Source: Blastocatellia bacterium
GTDB taxonomy: Bacteria > Acidobacteriota > Blastocatellia > UBA7656 > JADIYM01
Direction of reading: 5' to 3'
Length of the DNA stretch: 64,000 bases
Assembly: GCA_021463145.1 (NCBI GenBank)
Contig: JAJTWZ010000001.1
Span: 186,001-250,000, forward strand
In this document: piece after piece, positions 27,212-36,352 of the stretch
How the letters are laid out: every line of letters begins with the position of its first letter
Position numbering within the stretch: position 1 is the first letter of the stretch
Notes under the pieces: model-generated
Databases searched by the model: none
What the model was told of the DNA's origin: nothing
The model's input: only the letters and a program-made list of their open reading frames with translations
Program-made: the position numbers and the translations under genes

Positions 27212-28384
27212 CTACCCGCCGAGACGTCTGAGAAAGCTCTCTCCCGCATCTGTAGCGGTCCCGAAGACCTCCGCTATCGTCTGCCCGATGTCGGCCAGGG
27301 ACGAACGTGTGCCCAGCGAAATCGGCCCCGCCACCCGCTCGCCACAGGCAAGAATGGGCACGTACTCGCGCGAGTGATCCGTCGAAGGAGTTGTCGGATC
27401 GCAACCATGGTCCGCCGTGATGACGAAAAGATCGCCGGGTTTCATTGCCCGCAGCAGTTGCGGCACCCGCGCGTCGAACGCCTCCAGTGCGGCAGCGTAG
27501 CCTTCGACGTCATTCCGGTGGCCGTACAACATGTCGAAGTCGACGAGGTTGCTGAAGATGAGCCCGCGCGTGTCCGCCCGCATTGCGTCGATCGTCCGGT
27601 CGACGAGCGCCATGTTCCCAGATGCCGGCAATTCGGAGGTAAGGCCACGATGGCAGAAAATCGACGGCACTTTCCCGACGCCGACGACGTCGAGTCCCAG
27701 CGACTTCAACCTGTCCAGAAGCGTTTCCGAGGGAGGATCGACGGCGTAATCGTTCCGTCTCGACGTGCGGACGTATTCGCCGGTACTGCCTGTGAACGGC
27801 CGGGCGATGACCCGGCCCACCTCATCGGGTCCGCGGAGCAGTTCGCGCGCCGTTTCGCAGATCGCATAGAGGCCGGCGACCGGGATGACATCCTCGTGCG
27901 CGGCAACCTGGAAGACCGAGTCGGCGGATGTGTAGACGATTGGCGATCCGGTCCGCACGTGTTCGTCTCCGAGTTCACGGATGATATCGGTGCCGGAAGC
28001 CGCGACGTTGCCGAGGATTCGCCTGCCGATTGCACGCTCGAATGCCTCGACGATGCGGTCCGGAAAGCCATCGGGAAAGGTCGGGAAAGCGACCGGAGTC
28101 AACAGTCCGGCCATTTCCCAGTGGCCGGTGGTCGTGTCCTTTCCCGCGGAGGCGAGCGCGGCCTTGCCATACGCGCCGGCAGCACGGTCGGTGGGGCTCA
28201 CCCCCGTCAGCGGGCGAATGTTGCCAAGTCCGAGTGCGCCCAAGTTGGGAAGCGTCGTCGGGCGCGCCGCAAGAATGTTCCCGAGCGTGTCACTGCCGGT
28301 ATCGCCGAACTCCGCTGCGTCCGGCATGGCGCCGATGCCCACACTATCGAGGACGAGAAGGATCACGCGATCGAATCGATTCAT
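27212..28384 (-). CDS. deoB: Phosphopentomutase
   Basis: A 390-aa enzyme that converts ribose-1-phosphate or deoxyribose-1-phosphate to the 5-phosphate in nucleoside salvage. The start MNRFDRVILLVLDSVGIGAMP is the DeoB signature with the metal-binding Asp and the GAMP motif; FVITADHGCDPT supplies the C-terminal metal ligands. ATG 28384 gives the usual length; an in-frame ATG 54 bases upstream is less likely. It faces the Hpt gene convergently. No nucleoside phosphorylase is adjacent. Confidence 0.93.
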   Translation of the reverse strand: MNRFDRVILLVLDSVGIGAMPDAAEFGDTGSDTLGNILAARPTTLPNLGALGLGNIRPLTGVSPTDRAAGAYGKAALASAGKDTTTGHWEMAGLLTPVAFPTFPDGFPDRIVEAFERAIGRRILGNVAASGTDIIRELGDEHVRTGSPIVYTSADSVFQVAAHEDVIPVAGLYAICETARELLRGPDEVGRVIARPFTGSTGEYVRTSRRNDYAVDPPSETLLDRLKSLGLDVVGVGKVPSIFCHRGLTSELPASGNMALVDRTIDAMRADTRGLIFSNLVDFDMLYGHRNDVEGYAAALEAFDARVPQLLRAMKPGDLFVITADHGCDPTTPSTDHSREYVPILACGERVAGPISLGTRSSLADIGQTIAEVFGTATDAGESFLRRLGG

Positions 28385-28545
28385 CTGGCGATAATACGGA
28401 TCGGGTTTCAGGTCTGCCAATGTGGGCCGGACGGCCATCGAACCGAAAGCGATCGGCGGGAACCGATCGGCGACTGTATGACTTCCTCACGACGGACTCG
28501 ACGGCCCTTGCGTCATCGGCGAGGCGTTCGGAGTATGATCCGGCC

Positions 28546-29214
28546 ATGGCGACGCACGTGATCGGCGATGTCCACGGGTGCATCGAGGAATTGTCGGAAC
28601 TGCTCGACGTGCTCGGCCCCACGTCGGAGGACCGGCTCATTTTCGTCGGCGATCTGGTCATCCGCGGTCCCGACAACGCCGGCGTGGTCAGGCGTTTTCT
28701 CGATGGCGATCTTTCCGGCGCCGACGTGATACTCGGCAACAACGAGGACAAGTTGCGTCCAACGCTGGACGGAGATCCGGCCTATGCGACTCCCGCCGTC
28801 TTCGAGACTATCCGGCAACTGAGAGCGGCCGGCATCCTCGAAGCTGCGCTCGCGCTGTTCGACTCCTTTCCCCTATACATCGACCTCGACGAAGTGGCGA
28901 TCGTGCACGCGGGCATCCGTCCGGGCGTCTGCCTGCGAGACCAGAGCCGCGAGGACCTGCTTAAGATCAAGGCCACCGACGGTGCGCCTGACGGGCCGAT
29001 GTGGTGGGACGCGCACAAAGGCGCTCCGACCGTCGTCTTCGGTCATCACGTGATGCGCGACCCGCTGCGCCTGGATCACGCGATCGGCATCGATACGGGC
29101 TGCGTTTACGGGGGGCGTCTCACCGCGTGGACCATGGAGACCGGCGCGTTCACATCGGTCCGCGCCCGGCGGACCTACTACCGCCACCCTGGCAAGGCGC
29201 ACCTGTTCGAATAG
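28546..29214 (+). CDS. Metallophosphoesterase of the PPP/ApaH type
   Basis: A 222-aa phosphatase. GDVHGC near residue 7, GDLVIRGPDN near 36 and GHH near 165 are the metal-ligand blocks of the PPP family, and HAGI is also present. The GNHE motif reads GNNE, so the proton-donating His is replaced by Asn. Relatives include bacterial Ser/Thr phosphatases (PrpE-like) and symmetric Ap4A hydrolase. The substitution makes activity uncertain. It ends ten bases from the convergent tyrS stop. Confidence 0.8.
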   Translation: MATHVIGDVHGCIEELSELLDVLGPTSEDRLIFVGDLVIRGPDNAGVVRRFLDGDLSGADVILGNNEDKLRPTLDGDPAYATPAVFETIRQLRAAGILEAALALFDSFPLYIDLDEVAIVHAGIRPGVCLRDQSREDLLKIKATDGAPDGPMWWDAHKGAPTVVFGHHVMRDPLRLDHAIGIDTGCVYGGRLTAWTMETGAFTSVRARRTYYRHPGKAHLFE

Positions 29215-29223
29215 GAGACGGGC

Positions 29224-30468
29224 CTAGACGGCAAGCAGCCGATGTCGGGACTTCTTGCCGACGCGAAGCACGGCGTGCCCCGCGGCAAAATCGTCGTTCG
29301 TGAGGACGCGACGGGCGTCGGTAACGATGCCGTCATTGAGGTAGATCCCCTTCTCGTCGATCTTTCGGCGCGCTTCCTTCCTGGATGGCAGCAGTCCAGT
29401 CTCGACGAGCAGTTCGACGACCGAGATTCCGCCAGCCAATCGCTCGAGCCCAATCTCGGTCGTCGGCGCATTCGAGAGGTCCCCGCCGCCGCCGAACATC
29501 GCCCGGGCGCTGTCGCGAGCCTTCATCGCGGCCTCTTCACCATGCACGAGCGTCGTGATTGCAACGGCGAGTGTCTCCTTGGCCGCGTTGATCTCATCGA
29601 CAGACTTGCCTTCGATCCGGCCCAGCTCTTCGATCTCGTCCAGATCGATGAACGTGAGGATCTTCGCGAATCGTCCGATGTCGCGATCGTCGACGTTTCG
29701 CCAGTACTGGTAGAAATCGTAGACGGGTGTGCGCTCCGGTGACAGCCAGAGCGCACCGGCGGCCGTCTTGCCCATCTTCTCACCGGTCGACGTCGTTATC
29801 AGCTCGACGGTGATGGCGTGCGCGCCGACTCCCGCAACCCGCCGGACCAGGTCGCAGCCCGCGACGATGTTCCCCCACTGGTCGGCCCCGCCCATCTGAA
29901 GACGGCATCCATACTTCTGGTGAAGGAGGAGGTAATCGTAAGCCTGAAGTATCTGGTAGTTGAACTCGATGAAAGAAAGGCCCTGTTCACGCTCGAGGCG
30001 TTCGGCGTAGCCCTTGGCCTTGATCATTTGATTCACGGCGAAGTAACGGCCGATATCGCGGAGAAACTCGATGTAGTTGAGTTTCGTGAGCCAATCCGCG
30101 TTGTTGACGATCAGCGCACCCGAATCGGAATCGTCGAACTCTATGAACTGGGCGAGCTGGTTGCGGATTCCGGCCAGATTCGAGTCGATCTGCTCGGGCG
30201 TCAGCATCTTCCGCATTTCGGTACGGCCGGAGGGATCGCCTACCAGGGCCGTTCCACCTCCGACGAGCCCGATTGGACGGTGGCCGGCCCTCTGCAGATG
30301 CGCGAGCATCATGATTGTCACGAGGTTTCCGGCGTGCAGGCTCTCCGCTGTCGGATCGTATCCGACGTAAACCGTCGCACGTTCACCGTCGAGCAACTCT
30401 CGAATCTCGGTTTCGTCGGTTGACTGGTAAACGAACCCGCGCTTCTTCAGAACATCGAAAACTGACAT
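29224..30468 (-). CDS. tyrS: Tyrosyl-tRNA synthetase
   Basis: A 414-aa class I synthetase. HAGN (HIGH variant) near residue 46, QMGGADQWGN for tyrosine binding, and KMGKT (KMSKS variant) near 228 are present. The C-terminal S4 RNA-binding domain (SRKEARRKIDEKGIYLN) is complete. Length and motifs fit the bacterial TyrRS. It is the last gene of a long minus-strand block, 78 bases after the GAF protein. Confidence 0.96.
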   Translation of the reverse strand: MSVFDVLKKRGFVYQSTDETEIRELLDGERATVYVGYDPTAESLHAGNLVTIMMLAHLQRAGHRPIGLVGGGTALVGDPSGRTEMRKMLTPEQIDSNLAGIRNQLAQFIEFDDSDSGALIVNNADWLTKLNYIEFLRDIGRYFAVNQMIKAKGYAERLEREQGLSFIEFNYQILQAYDYLLLHQKYGCRLQMGGADQWGNIVAGCDLVRRVAGVGAHAITVELITTSTGEKMGKTAAGALWLSPERTPVYDFYQYWRNVDDRDIGRFAKILTFIDLDEIEELGRIEGKSVDEINAAKETLAVAITTLVHGEEAAMKARDSARAMFGGGGDLSNAPTTEIGLERLAGGISVVELLVETGLLPSRKEARRKIDEKGIYLNDGIVTDARRVLTNDDFAAGHAVLRVGKKSRHRLLAV

Positions 30469-30546
30469 TCGCTCACTCGAACGCGCCGATGCCAGGCAGA
30501 CGATGACCTCGCGCCTGTATCGCCGCTCCCTGGTCCAGGAGTCCCG

Positions 30547-32307
30547 CTAGACGGTCGGCCCCGGGCAATCCGGTCCGAGCTTCACGGGCTCGCCTTCGGC
30601 AAGCGTATTCATCAGCTCGTCGAAGAAATAATCGAATCGATCCGCCACGGCCGCCGCTACTCGCTTGTCGTACATCTGGCGGCTACGGTCGATATCGTCC
30701 TTGAGACGCTCGTAGAGGTCGTTGTTTGTCCGCCCCTCGGCGACTGCCTGTTCGTTGTACAACTTGATCTCGCTCACCAGCAGCCGCGCGAACCTGCGAG
30801 CGTCGTTGTGCAGCTTTTCATCTTCGGGCGTGAGCTCTCCCGCAGCCGGAGGCCTGCTTGCCGTCAGTGGCGCGGACGCCGAGACGACGGGCGCAGGTGT
30901 CCACGGCACGGTCGGGCTTTCGTCGGTGAACCCGAACGGCGCCGCCGCTGGCTCCGGTTCCGGCTCAGGCTCCGGTTCAGGCGCTGGTTCCGAAAAGACC
31001 GGTATCGTTCGATCGTCGAACGACGGCTCGGCCGAAGCCGGTTCCACGGTGAGCTCGAACGGCGATATTGCAGGTGAAGCCGGTTCGGCTTCCGGTGGAA
31101 TCGTAATCTCGTATTCGGGTTCGGCGGATCGTTCCGGTTCCGGCTCGAATACGGGGGCCGGTTCGACTCTCAACTCGAATGGGCTCGGCGCGTCGACGAC
31201 GACTTCGGGCTCTGCCCAGGCGTCCGGCTCGGCCACTACCTCCGCCGGCGTGGAAGCGAACGGCTCGACGGAAGCCGGTTCGGGTTCGGGCTCGGGTTCG
31301 GGCGCGGGTTCGATCACGGGTTCCGGCTCCGGTTCGGCAGACCCTGCGATCACGGTTTCCGACTCGACATCGGGCGCGGGCTCGTCTACTCCCTGCCGAT
31401 ATTCCGGCGAGCCGCCGACTACGGTCTCTTCGGTCTCCCCGGCCTGCGGGGTTTCCTCCACGACGGCAGCCGGGACGGGCTCGGCCGGCGGCGGAGGCAC
31501 TGTCACCTGGCGGGCAACCGCCGACAGCGGTGCCGTCGCGCCGGATCCAAGGGGCCGGCCGCCCGGCTCGCCTATCCGTTGCCGAAGCGATGCGAGCTCC
31601 ACAATGATGCCGGCGGAGTGCACCAGTAGTTCCAACGCTTCGATACCGATCGAACCGACGCTAGTGTCGTAGGAGTCGGCGTACAGGATACCGACCGTCT
31701 TCGACCGCACGCGAAGGGGAATCCCCGAAATCCGCTCCGGCTTGATCGAGCCGAGCCGGTCGAGCAGCACGCCGTTGTCCTTCTGATCGAGCGGCTCCCC
31801 GAGAAACGTCGTCTGGCCGTTCAGCACGGCGCCAAGCATCGTGTCGGACCCTAGTGCTACTGTCAGCCCGCGCACCGCGTCATCGCCCTGTTCGTCGTCG
31901 AATCCTCGAGCAGCCCAGGCGATCGCATCGTCGCCCTTCACGACGAACAGCACCACGCGGGGTGCGAAGTTGTAGGCGCGCTCGACCAGGGCGTTGAGCA
32001 CATCCGCCTGCGACGACTGGCTATCGATGTCGACGACGGAATCGCGCAGCAGAGCCAGATCCCCGCTCAGCCGACTCGACTCGGCTGCAGCCTGTCCAAC
32101 CTGTGCGGCGATCTCGGCTGAAATCTGATCGAGCGCCGGACTCTCCTGCAGATTGAACGAGGTCCCGGATGTGGATCCGTGAAGTCGTTCGAGGACGGAT
32201 CCGATCTCTTCGCGGGCGGAAGCGACCGCGCCTTCCATCTCGGCCATTCGAGCGCGGACGAGTCCCTCTACCCGCTCGCGGAGCACGTCCTTGAAATCGC
32301 TGCTCAC
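30547..32307 (-). CDS. GAF-domain protein with acidic Pro/Glu-rich linker
   Basis: Start GTG 32307 has AAGGAGGACGTC upstream, a strong ribosome site. The 586-aa protein has a coiled-coil-like N-terminus (1-95) and a GAF domain (about 100-240, VLFVVKGDDAIAWAARGF and RSKTVGILYADS). A long Pro/Glu-rich linker (260-490, with runs such as EPEPEPEPEP) leads to a conserved helical C-terminus (EKLHNDARRFARLLVSEIKLYN). The GAF likely senses a small ligand or protein; the rest looks like a hub. It ends the LC7/DUF4388 cluster. No catalytic residue seen. Confidence 0.75.
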   Translation of the reverse strand: MSSDFKDVLRERVEGLVRARMAEMEGAVASAREEIGSVLERLHGSTSGTSFNLQESPALDQISAEIAAQVGQAAAESSRLSGDLALLRDSVVDIDSQSSQADVLNALVERAYNFAPRVVLFVVKGDDAIAWAARGFDDEQGDDAVRGLTVALGSDTMLGAVLNGQTTFLGEPLDQKDNGVLLDRLGSIKPERISGIPLRVRSKTVGILYADSYDTSVGSIGIEALELLVHSAGIIVELASLRQRIGEPGGRPLGSGATAPLSAVARQVTVPPPPAEPVPAAVVEETPQAGETEETVVGGSPEYRQGVDEPAPDVESETVIAGSAEPEPEPVIEPAPEPEPEPEPASVEPFASTPAEVVAEPDAWAEPEVVVDAPSPFELRVEPAPVFEPEPERSAEPEYEITIPPEAEPASPAISPFELTVEPASAEPSFDDRTIPVFSEPAPEPEPEPEPEPAAAPFGFTDESPTVPWTPAPVVSASAPLTASRPPAAGELTPEDEKLHNDARRFARLLVSEIKLYNEQAVAEGRTNNDLYERLKDDIDRSRQMYDKRVAAAVADRFDYFFDELMNTLAEGEPVKLGPDCPGPTV

Positions 32308-32317
32308 GACGTCCTCC

Positions 32318-33595
32318 TTACCGCTTCCTGAGTCGCTCGATTGCCTGTTTGAGCGAGATGCGCATTCGGTCCAGCGATTCGGCCAACGTGCCGATCTCGT
32401 CCTGCGACTGCACCGCGATCGGCGCATCCAGTTCGCCAAGACTGATCCGGTTGGCAGCCTCCGTCAGTTCGACGATGGGTCTGGTCAGTTTCTGCGCTCC
32501 GATCACGGCTCCTACAATCGCCAGCGCGAGCGCGACGAGAGTGACAACGAGGATCGTCAACTGCACGCGGCGGACGATTGACGTGAACCAACCTTCCTTG
32601 ATGGCTACGCCGATCTTGCCAATGGTCTTGGCTCCTTCCTTGGTCGCAACACCCTCGATCGGAACGAAGCTGGTCTTGTAGGTTCCAGCGCCAGCGAAAT
32701 CCTGGGTATTCAGGCTGGGCTTCTCGAACGTCCCGCCGGCGTCGACGGCCTGAATCCCCGTCGCCACGCCGCCCTGCGCACTGCCCACGAGATTCGTGGA
32801 CACGATCGTGTTCGTGCCGTCCTTGGTCGTGGCTATTACGACCGAAGCCTCGTCGAGCATGTCACGATAGACGGTCTGCTTGATTTCGTTGACGATCGAG
32901 GCCTGTTTGTCGCTTTCGACTACTACGTCGTTGTTGACGAGCTGACCGAGGACGACGATTCCGGAAACCGTTTCTCCTGTCAGCACGGGCGCGGCGGCCT
33001 CGAGGAACAAACCGGAGTCGACGCCGGCAACCTCCGCGCGCTTGGTAAGGCCCACGCCTTCCAACATCGCCGGACCCTCGAGCGCTGCCCCCGAAAGAGC
33101 CTCCGGCTTGCCCTGCTGGGCCAGGTTCGAAACGTCCACGAAGAGTTGATTGGCCGAGAAGTACCCGCCGTCGCCGGCCGGGGCGCCGTTGTGCTGCGCC
33201 ACGACCTTGCCTTTCGGATCCAGAAGCACCGCGAAGCTGAGCTTGCTGGCCTCGAGTTGCCGCTTGAGGACTTCCGAGGCGCCGGCCGCTGGTGCCGGCG
33301 TACCGGCCGCCGGTGCTGCGGCGGCTCCTCCCGCAGGCGCGGGCGTCGCCGGTCGCGCCGCGCCACGGCCGCTGGCGAGACTGGCTGCCAGCGACTGGGC
33401 CGCGGCACGCAGGTTCTCCTGTCGCTTGGAAAAGATCGATTTCGCAACGCGCGCGTCAGACAGGATGCGCTCGGTCGAACGCTGATCCGTATAAGTCGTG
33501 AGCTGAATCAGAATGATCGCGGCCGAAATCCCGAGCGGAACGATGATGGCCAGGAAGGCGAAGATGATCAGCTTGTTCCGGATGTTCAACTTCAT
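32318..33595 (-). CDS. Membrane sensor with extracytoplasmic domain and HAMP
   Basis: A 425-aa protein. TM1 (about 10-30), an Ala/Pro/Gly-rich stretch (83-110), a Cache-like extracytoplasmic domain (FAVLLDPKGKVVAQHNG and later strands), TM2 (about 345-368), then HAMP (LTRPIVELTEAANRISLGEL) and a short coiled-coil end. It lacks a kinase or chemotaxis output domain, so it must act through partners, probably the GAF and LC7 proteins encoded next to it. Its ATG lies in a TAATG overlap with the upstream DUF4388 gene. Confidence 0.8.
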   Translation of the reverse strand: MKLNIRNKLIIFAFLAIIVPLGISAAIILIQLTTYTDQRSTERILSDARVAKSIFSKRQENLRAAAQSLAASLASGRGAARPATPAPAGGAAAAPAAGTPAPAAGASEVLKRQLEASKLSFAVLLDPKGKVVAQHNGAPAGDGGYFSANQLFVDVSNLAQQGKPEALSGAALEGPAMLEGVGLTKRAEVAGVDSGLFLEAAAPVLTGETVSGIVVLGQLVNNDVVVESDKQASIVNEIKQTVYRDMLDEASVVIATTKDGTNTIVSTNLVGSAQGGVATGIQAVDAGGTFEKPSLNTQDFAGAGTYKTSFVPIEGVATKEGAKTIGKIGVAIKEGWFTSIVRRVQLTILVVTLVALALAIVGAVIGAQKLTRPIVELTEAANRISLGELDAPIAVQSQDEIGTLAESLDRMRISLKQAIERLRKR

Positions 33596-34398
33596 TAGTA
33601 CAAGTTCCTCATTCGTTCCAGCATCGCTTCCTGGAACTTCGTGCGCCGTGCCGGGTCGGGAATTTCGTTCGCAAGCCGCTCGACGAGCTCCGGAACGGAT
33701 TCCTTTGGAATGCTGCCACGCCCGTGACCCATCTGTTCCGCACAGTCCTCGACGACGATTGCAGCCATGGGTCCGATTGCTTGAATCAAATCCGCCTCGA
33801 CGGCCGCGATGAACGCGTCGTCAACGAGGTCAGCAGCGGGCGCGGGCTCAGCCATCTGCACCGCAACCAGCTCGATAAGTCCGAGTTCGTGCAACCGGCT
33901 GATTATCTTGGAAGTAAAGAGCTCGTTGAGCTGAGACGCCTCGGCGATCTCCAGAATCGTCTTCTCGCCGTCGAGCTGGGTAAGCACCGACCAGTCTTCG
34001 GCACGGAGCTGGACGTCGGCACTCGGCCGTGCGGCGAGCCGGTAAATGGCGTTCGACGACGGAACGACAGCCCGAATCCGCTCCCATTCGGTAGCGTAGG
34101 TGGCTGCTTCCTCGATTATCTGGTCAGTGGCGAGCGAAACCGTTCTTTCGTCGGTGGTCTCGTCCGAGTGGAAGCGGAAAGTGCCCTCACCCCAAGAAAA
34201 AAGACCATAAACGGCCTCCTCCCCAATCCATTCCTCGTAAAGAGCGTGTGACACGATGCCGCCAACAAGATAGATCTCGCCGAACTTTCCGTCTTCCGTG
34301 GTCAGTTCGAGCTGGCCGGTCCGGCCGCTCAAATGGAGCAGCCGAAGGATATCGATCAGCTTCAACTGCGCCAGATTTCCCGATAACGCTTCAGCCAT
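33595..34398 (-). CDS. DUF4388-domain protein
   Basis: The start is taken at ATG 34398 (MAEALSGNLAQLKLIDIL), the usual N-terminus of DUF4388; a GTG at 34461 would add 21 residues. The 267-aa protein has one DUF4388 domain (about 1-105, GQLELTTEDGKFGEIYLVGG), then a winged-helix-like part (KTILEIAEASQLNELFTSKIISRLHELGLI) and a helical tail. DUF4388 occurs with response regulators and gliding proteins in Acidobacteriota and Myxococcota; its ligand is unknown. Overlaps the HAMP gene, so co-translated. Confidence 0.8.
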   Translation of the reverse strand: MAEALSGNLAQLKLIDILRLLHLSGRTGQLELTTEDGKFGEIYLVGGIVSHALYEEWIGEEAVYGLFSWGEGTFRFHSDETTDERTVSLATDQIIEEAATYATEWERIRAVVPSSNAIYRLAARPSADVQLRAEDWSVLTQLDGEKTILEIAEASQLNELFTSKIISRLHELGLIELVAVQMAEPAPAADLVDDAFIAAVEADLIQAIGPMAAIVVEDCAEQMGHGRGSIPKESVPELVERLANEIPDPARRTKFQEAMLERMRNLY

Positions 34399-34580
34399 TC
34401 CCGTATCGTGCCCTTCGTTGTAGAGGTGGCCTGAAACGCCTGCCGTGGTCGTATTTGACACACGGCGCCGACGTCCCTGACGCCTTGAGGTCCCGCCTGC
34501 CGAAAATTTAGTGGAGCGAAGAGAAAGTTGCGAAAAAGGAGCCGGACCCTGGCCCGACTGATAGACCCGGACGCTTCGGT

Positions 34581-35066
34581 TCAGGCGCGGACGAGGGCTT
34601 TTATCATTTCGAGACTCGCCTCGTCAAGGTAGTTCTTCTGTAAGAGGTTACGGCGATCCACCTGAGCGCTGACCGTCAGTCCGCGAACCGTCGGCTCGGA
34701 CTTCAACTTGGTTGCGGCGACCTTCACAGTCATCCGAAGCATCGACGGATTGATCTTTGGCGAAGCAACGACTGCCAGAAAGACCTCTTCGACTCCATAC
34801 TTGGTTTCCAGGACCAGCGCGAGGTGGGCGTAAAGCATCACGTAGCCCTGATCGAAATTCAGCGTAACTTCTTCGGCAGAACCGTCTGTCATTTCGAGCG
34901 CAGCGAACATCTGCATGAGCCGCAGCGCAAGCTGGCCCGACTGCTCCGGCGTCACTCTCTGGGCCAGGCTCATCAATACCTCTCCACGATTGTTGATCAG
35001 GTACGAGGCATTCACGCCTGGAACGTTGTTTACCGCTTGCAGAAAGGCTTCGTGGGCTCGCGACAT
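34581..35066 (-). CDS. Roadblock/LC7-like protein
   Basis: A 161-aa protein with an AGAGGA ribosome site. The opening AHEAFLQAVNNVPGVNASYLINNRGEVLMS fits the roadblock/LC7 fold, as in MglB. Such proteins regulate or scaffold small Ras-like GTPases such as MglA. No GTPase gene is in the window, so its partner must be elsewhere, or it dimerises with the other LC7 proteins of this cluster. Confidence 0.65.
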   Translation of the reverse strand: MSRAHEAFLQAVNNVPGVNASYLINNRGEVLMSLAQRVTPEQSGQLALRLMQMFAALEMTDGSAEEVTLNFDQGYVMLYAHLALVLETKYGVEEVFLAVVASPKINPSMLRMTVKVAATKLKSEPTVRGLTVSAQVDRRNLLQKNYLDEASLEMIKALVRA

Positions 35067-35130
35067 CGGTTCCTCTCAAAAACGCCGGGGACTTTCAACT
35101 GATCGGGCGAGAATCGCCCCAAACCTGCCC

Positions 35131-36306
35131 TCAACCGTGCTCGACGGTTTCCACTGGCTCCGAATCCGTCTCGCCAGCGTCCGAAATGAACGCCAGCATG
35201 CCAAAGAGGCCATAAGCATCGAACGCTTCGCGGCGATCCGCGTAGAGTTGCGTGAGCGCATCCGAAACTCGTTGACGCAGCCGGTCGCCCTCCACGCCGT
35301 CGCGACGGGAAAGCCCCGCAACCGCCACGTGAAGCGCCTCGGCAAGGCCGGCAGCAAATTCCTCCGGATCGACATTTCCAACGAAAGCGATCTCGCCTGC
35401 GTGGTACTCGAATTCGGCGGCAAACGGGTCCAGGAACGGGTAACGGTCCGCCACTTCCAACTGGCCGGCCCGAAGCTCTATTGCAAATCCGTTGGTTCCA
35501 TCGCGCGATCCAACCGCCTCCTCGATGACCGCAACTACCTCGCTCATCAGCAGCACGAGTGGCGAGATGGACTCTCGACTGTCAGTTGCCATATCGCCGG
35601 CAACGGCAGCCGTCACAGGCTGCGCCTCCGGCCCTCGAGGAGGCTCCTCCTCGGATGGACGAACGATCGAAAGCTTCGGAGCTTCGGCGACAGGCTCGGC
35701 GACGGGAGCTACCGGCACGTCGACCGGAATCGAATAGACGTTGAAGACGGCGCCGAACGCGTCCGAAACTTCGAGCATTGCCTTCAACGCAGCCTGACCA
35801 GAAAGCGTCGCACCATCGAACGGCGAGTAAACGCCGTCAGGCTGACCGCCGTGAATGTAGACGACGCCGACGCCAAGATCTTCCGCCGCAACGACTTCAA
35901 CGTACCAGATCGATTGCCGGTCGAGCGCGAGTTTTCTGATGAGCTTGTCGAGATCCGTGAAGTCCGACGACAACCCCTCGTACACCGGTTGCCCATCGAC
36001 GATGCCTGCAAGCGCCTCGATCGTCGGCGCCGAGTGCTCGTAGATCGAAACCGATCCATCGCGATTCTCGCTTCGCACGAGCAATCCGTCGATGGCATCG
36101 GAACCGGTCCGCACCGCCGTTTCGGTCTGCTCGATAGCGCCGATGATCGATCCCTCGTCGATGAAGACGTGGGCATCGTAATTTCGAAAAGCAATGTGCA
36201 CGGAGCCCGTGAACTGACGGACCTGCAAGTCGGCAAGCAACGCCCCCACCTTGAGGTAGGAGGTACCGAGATTCTCGTGAACGGGTTTGCCCTTGGGTAC
36301 TCGCAT
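35131..36306 (-). CDS. DUF4388/PATAN-like protein of unknown function
   Basis: The start is set at ATG 36306; an upstream TTG would add 13 residues. The 391-aa protein begins with a beta-rich region (TGSVHIAFRNYDAHVFIDEGSIIGAI) that resembles DUF4388/PATAN segments. It continues with a second globular part (SIWYVEVVAAEDLGVGVVYI), a Pro/Glu-rich linker (about 205-240), and a helical C-terminal region. The domain call is by resemblance and tentative. It lies between two LC7 genes in the same orientation. Confidence 0.6.
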   Translation of the reverse strand: MRVPKGKPVHENLGTSYLKVGALLADLQVRQFTGSVHIAFRNYDAHVFIDEGSIIGAIEQTETAVRTGSDAIDGLLVRSENRDGSVSIYEHSAPTIEALAGIVDGQPVYEGLSSDFTDLDKLIRKLALDRQSIWYVEVVAAEDLGVGVVYIHGGQPDGVYSPFDGATLSGQAALKAMLEVSDAFGAVFNVYSIPVDVPVAPVAEPVAEAPKLSIVRPSEEEPPRGPEAQPVTAAVAGDMATDSRESISPLVLLMSEVVAVIEEAVGSRDGTNGFAIELRAGQLEVADRYPFLDPFAAEFEYHAGEIAFVGNVDPEEFAAGLAEALHVAVAGLSRRDGVEGDRLRQRVSDALTQLYADRREAFDAYGLFGMLAFISDAGETDSEPVETVEHG

Positions 36307-36352
36307 ACGCAGTACTATGAGAGAAGCCGGCGGGTGCCGCGACAACGATGGC

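Noticed and set aside
30900-31400. Tandem DNA repeat
   Set aside because: The GGTTCCGG-like periodicity comes from Glu-Pro codons in the GAF-protein linker and is imperfect.
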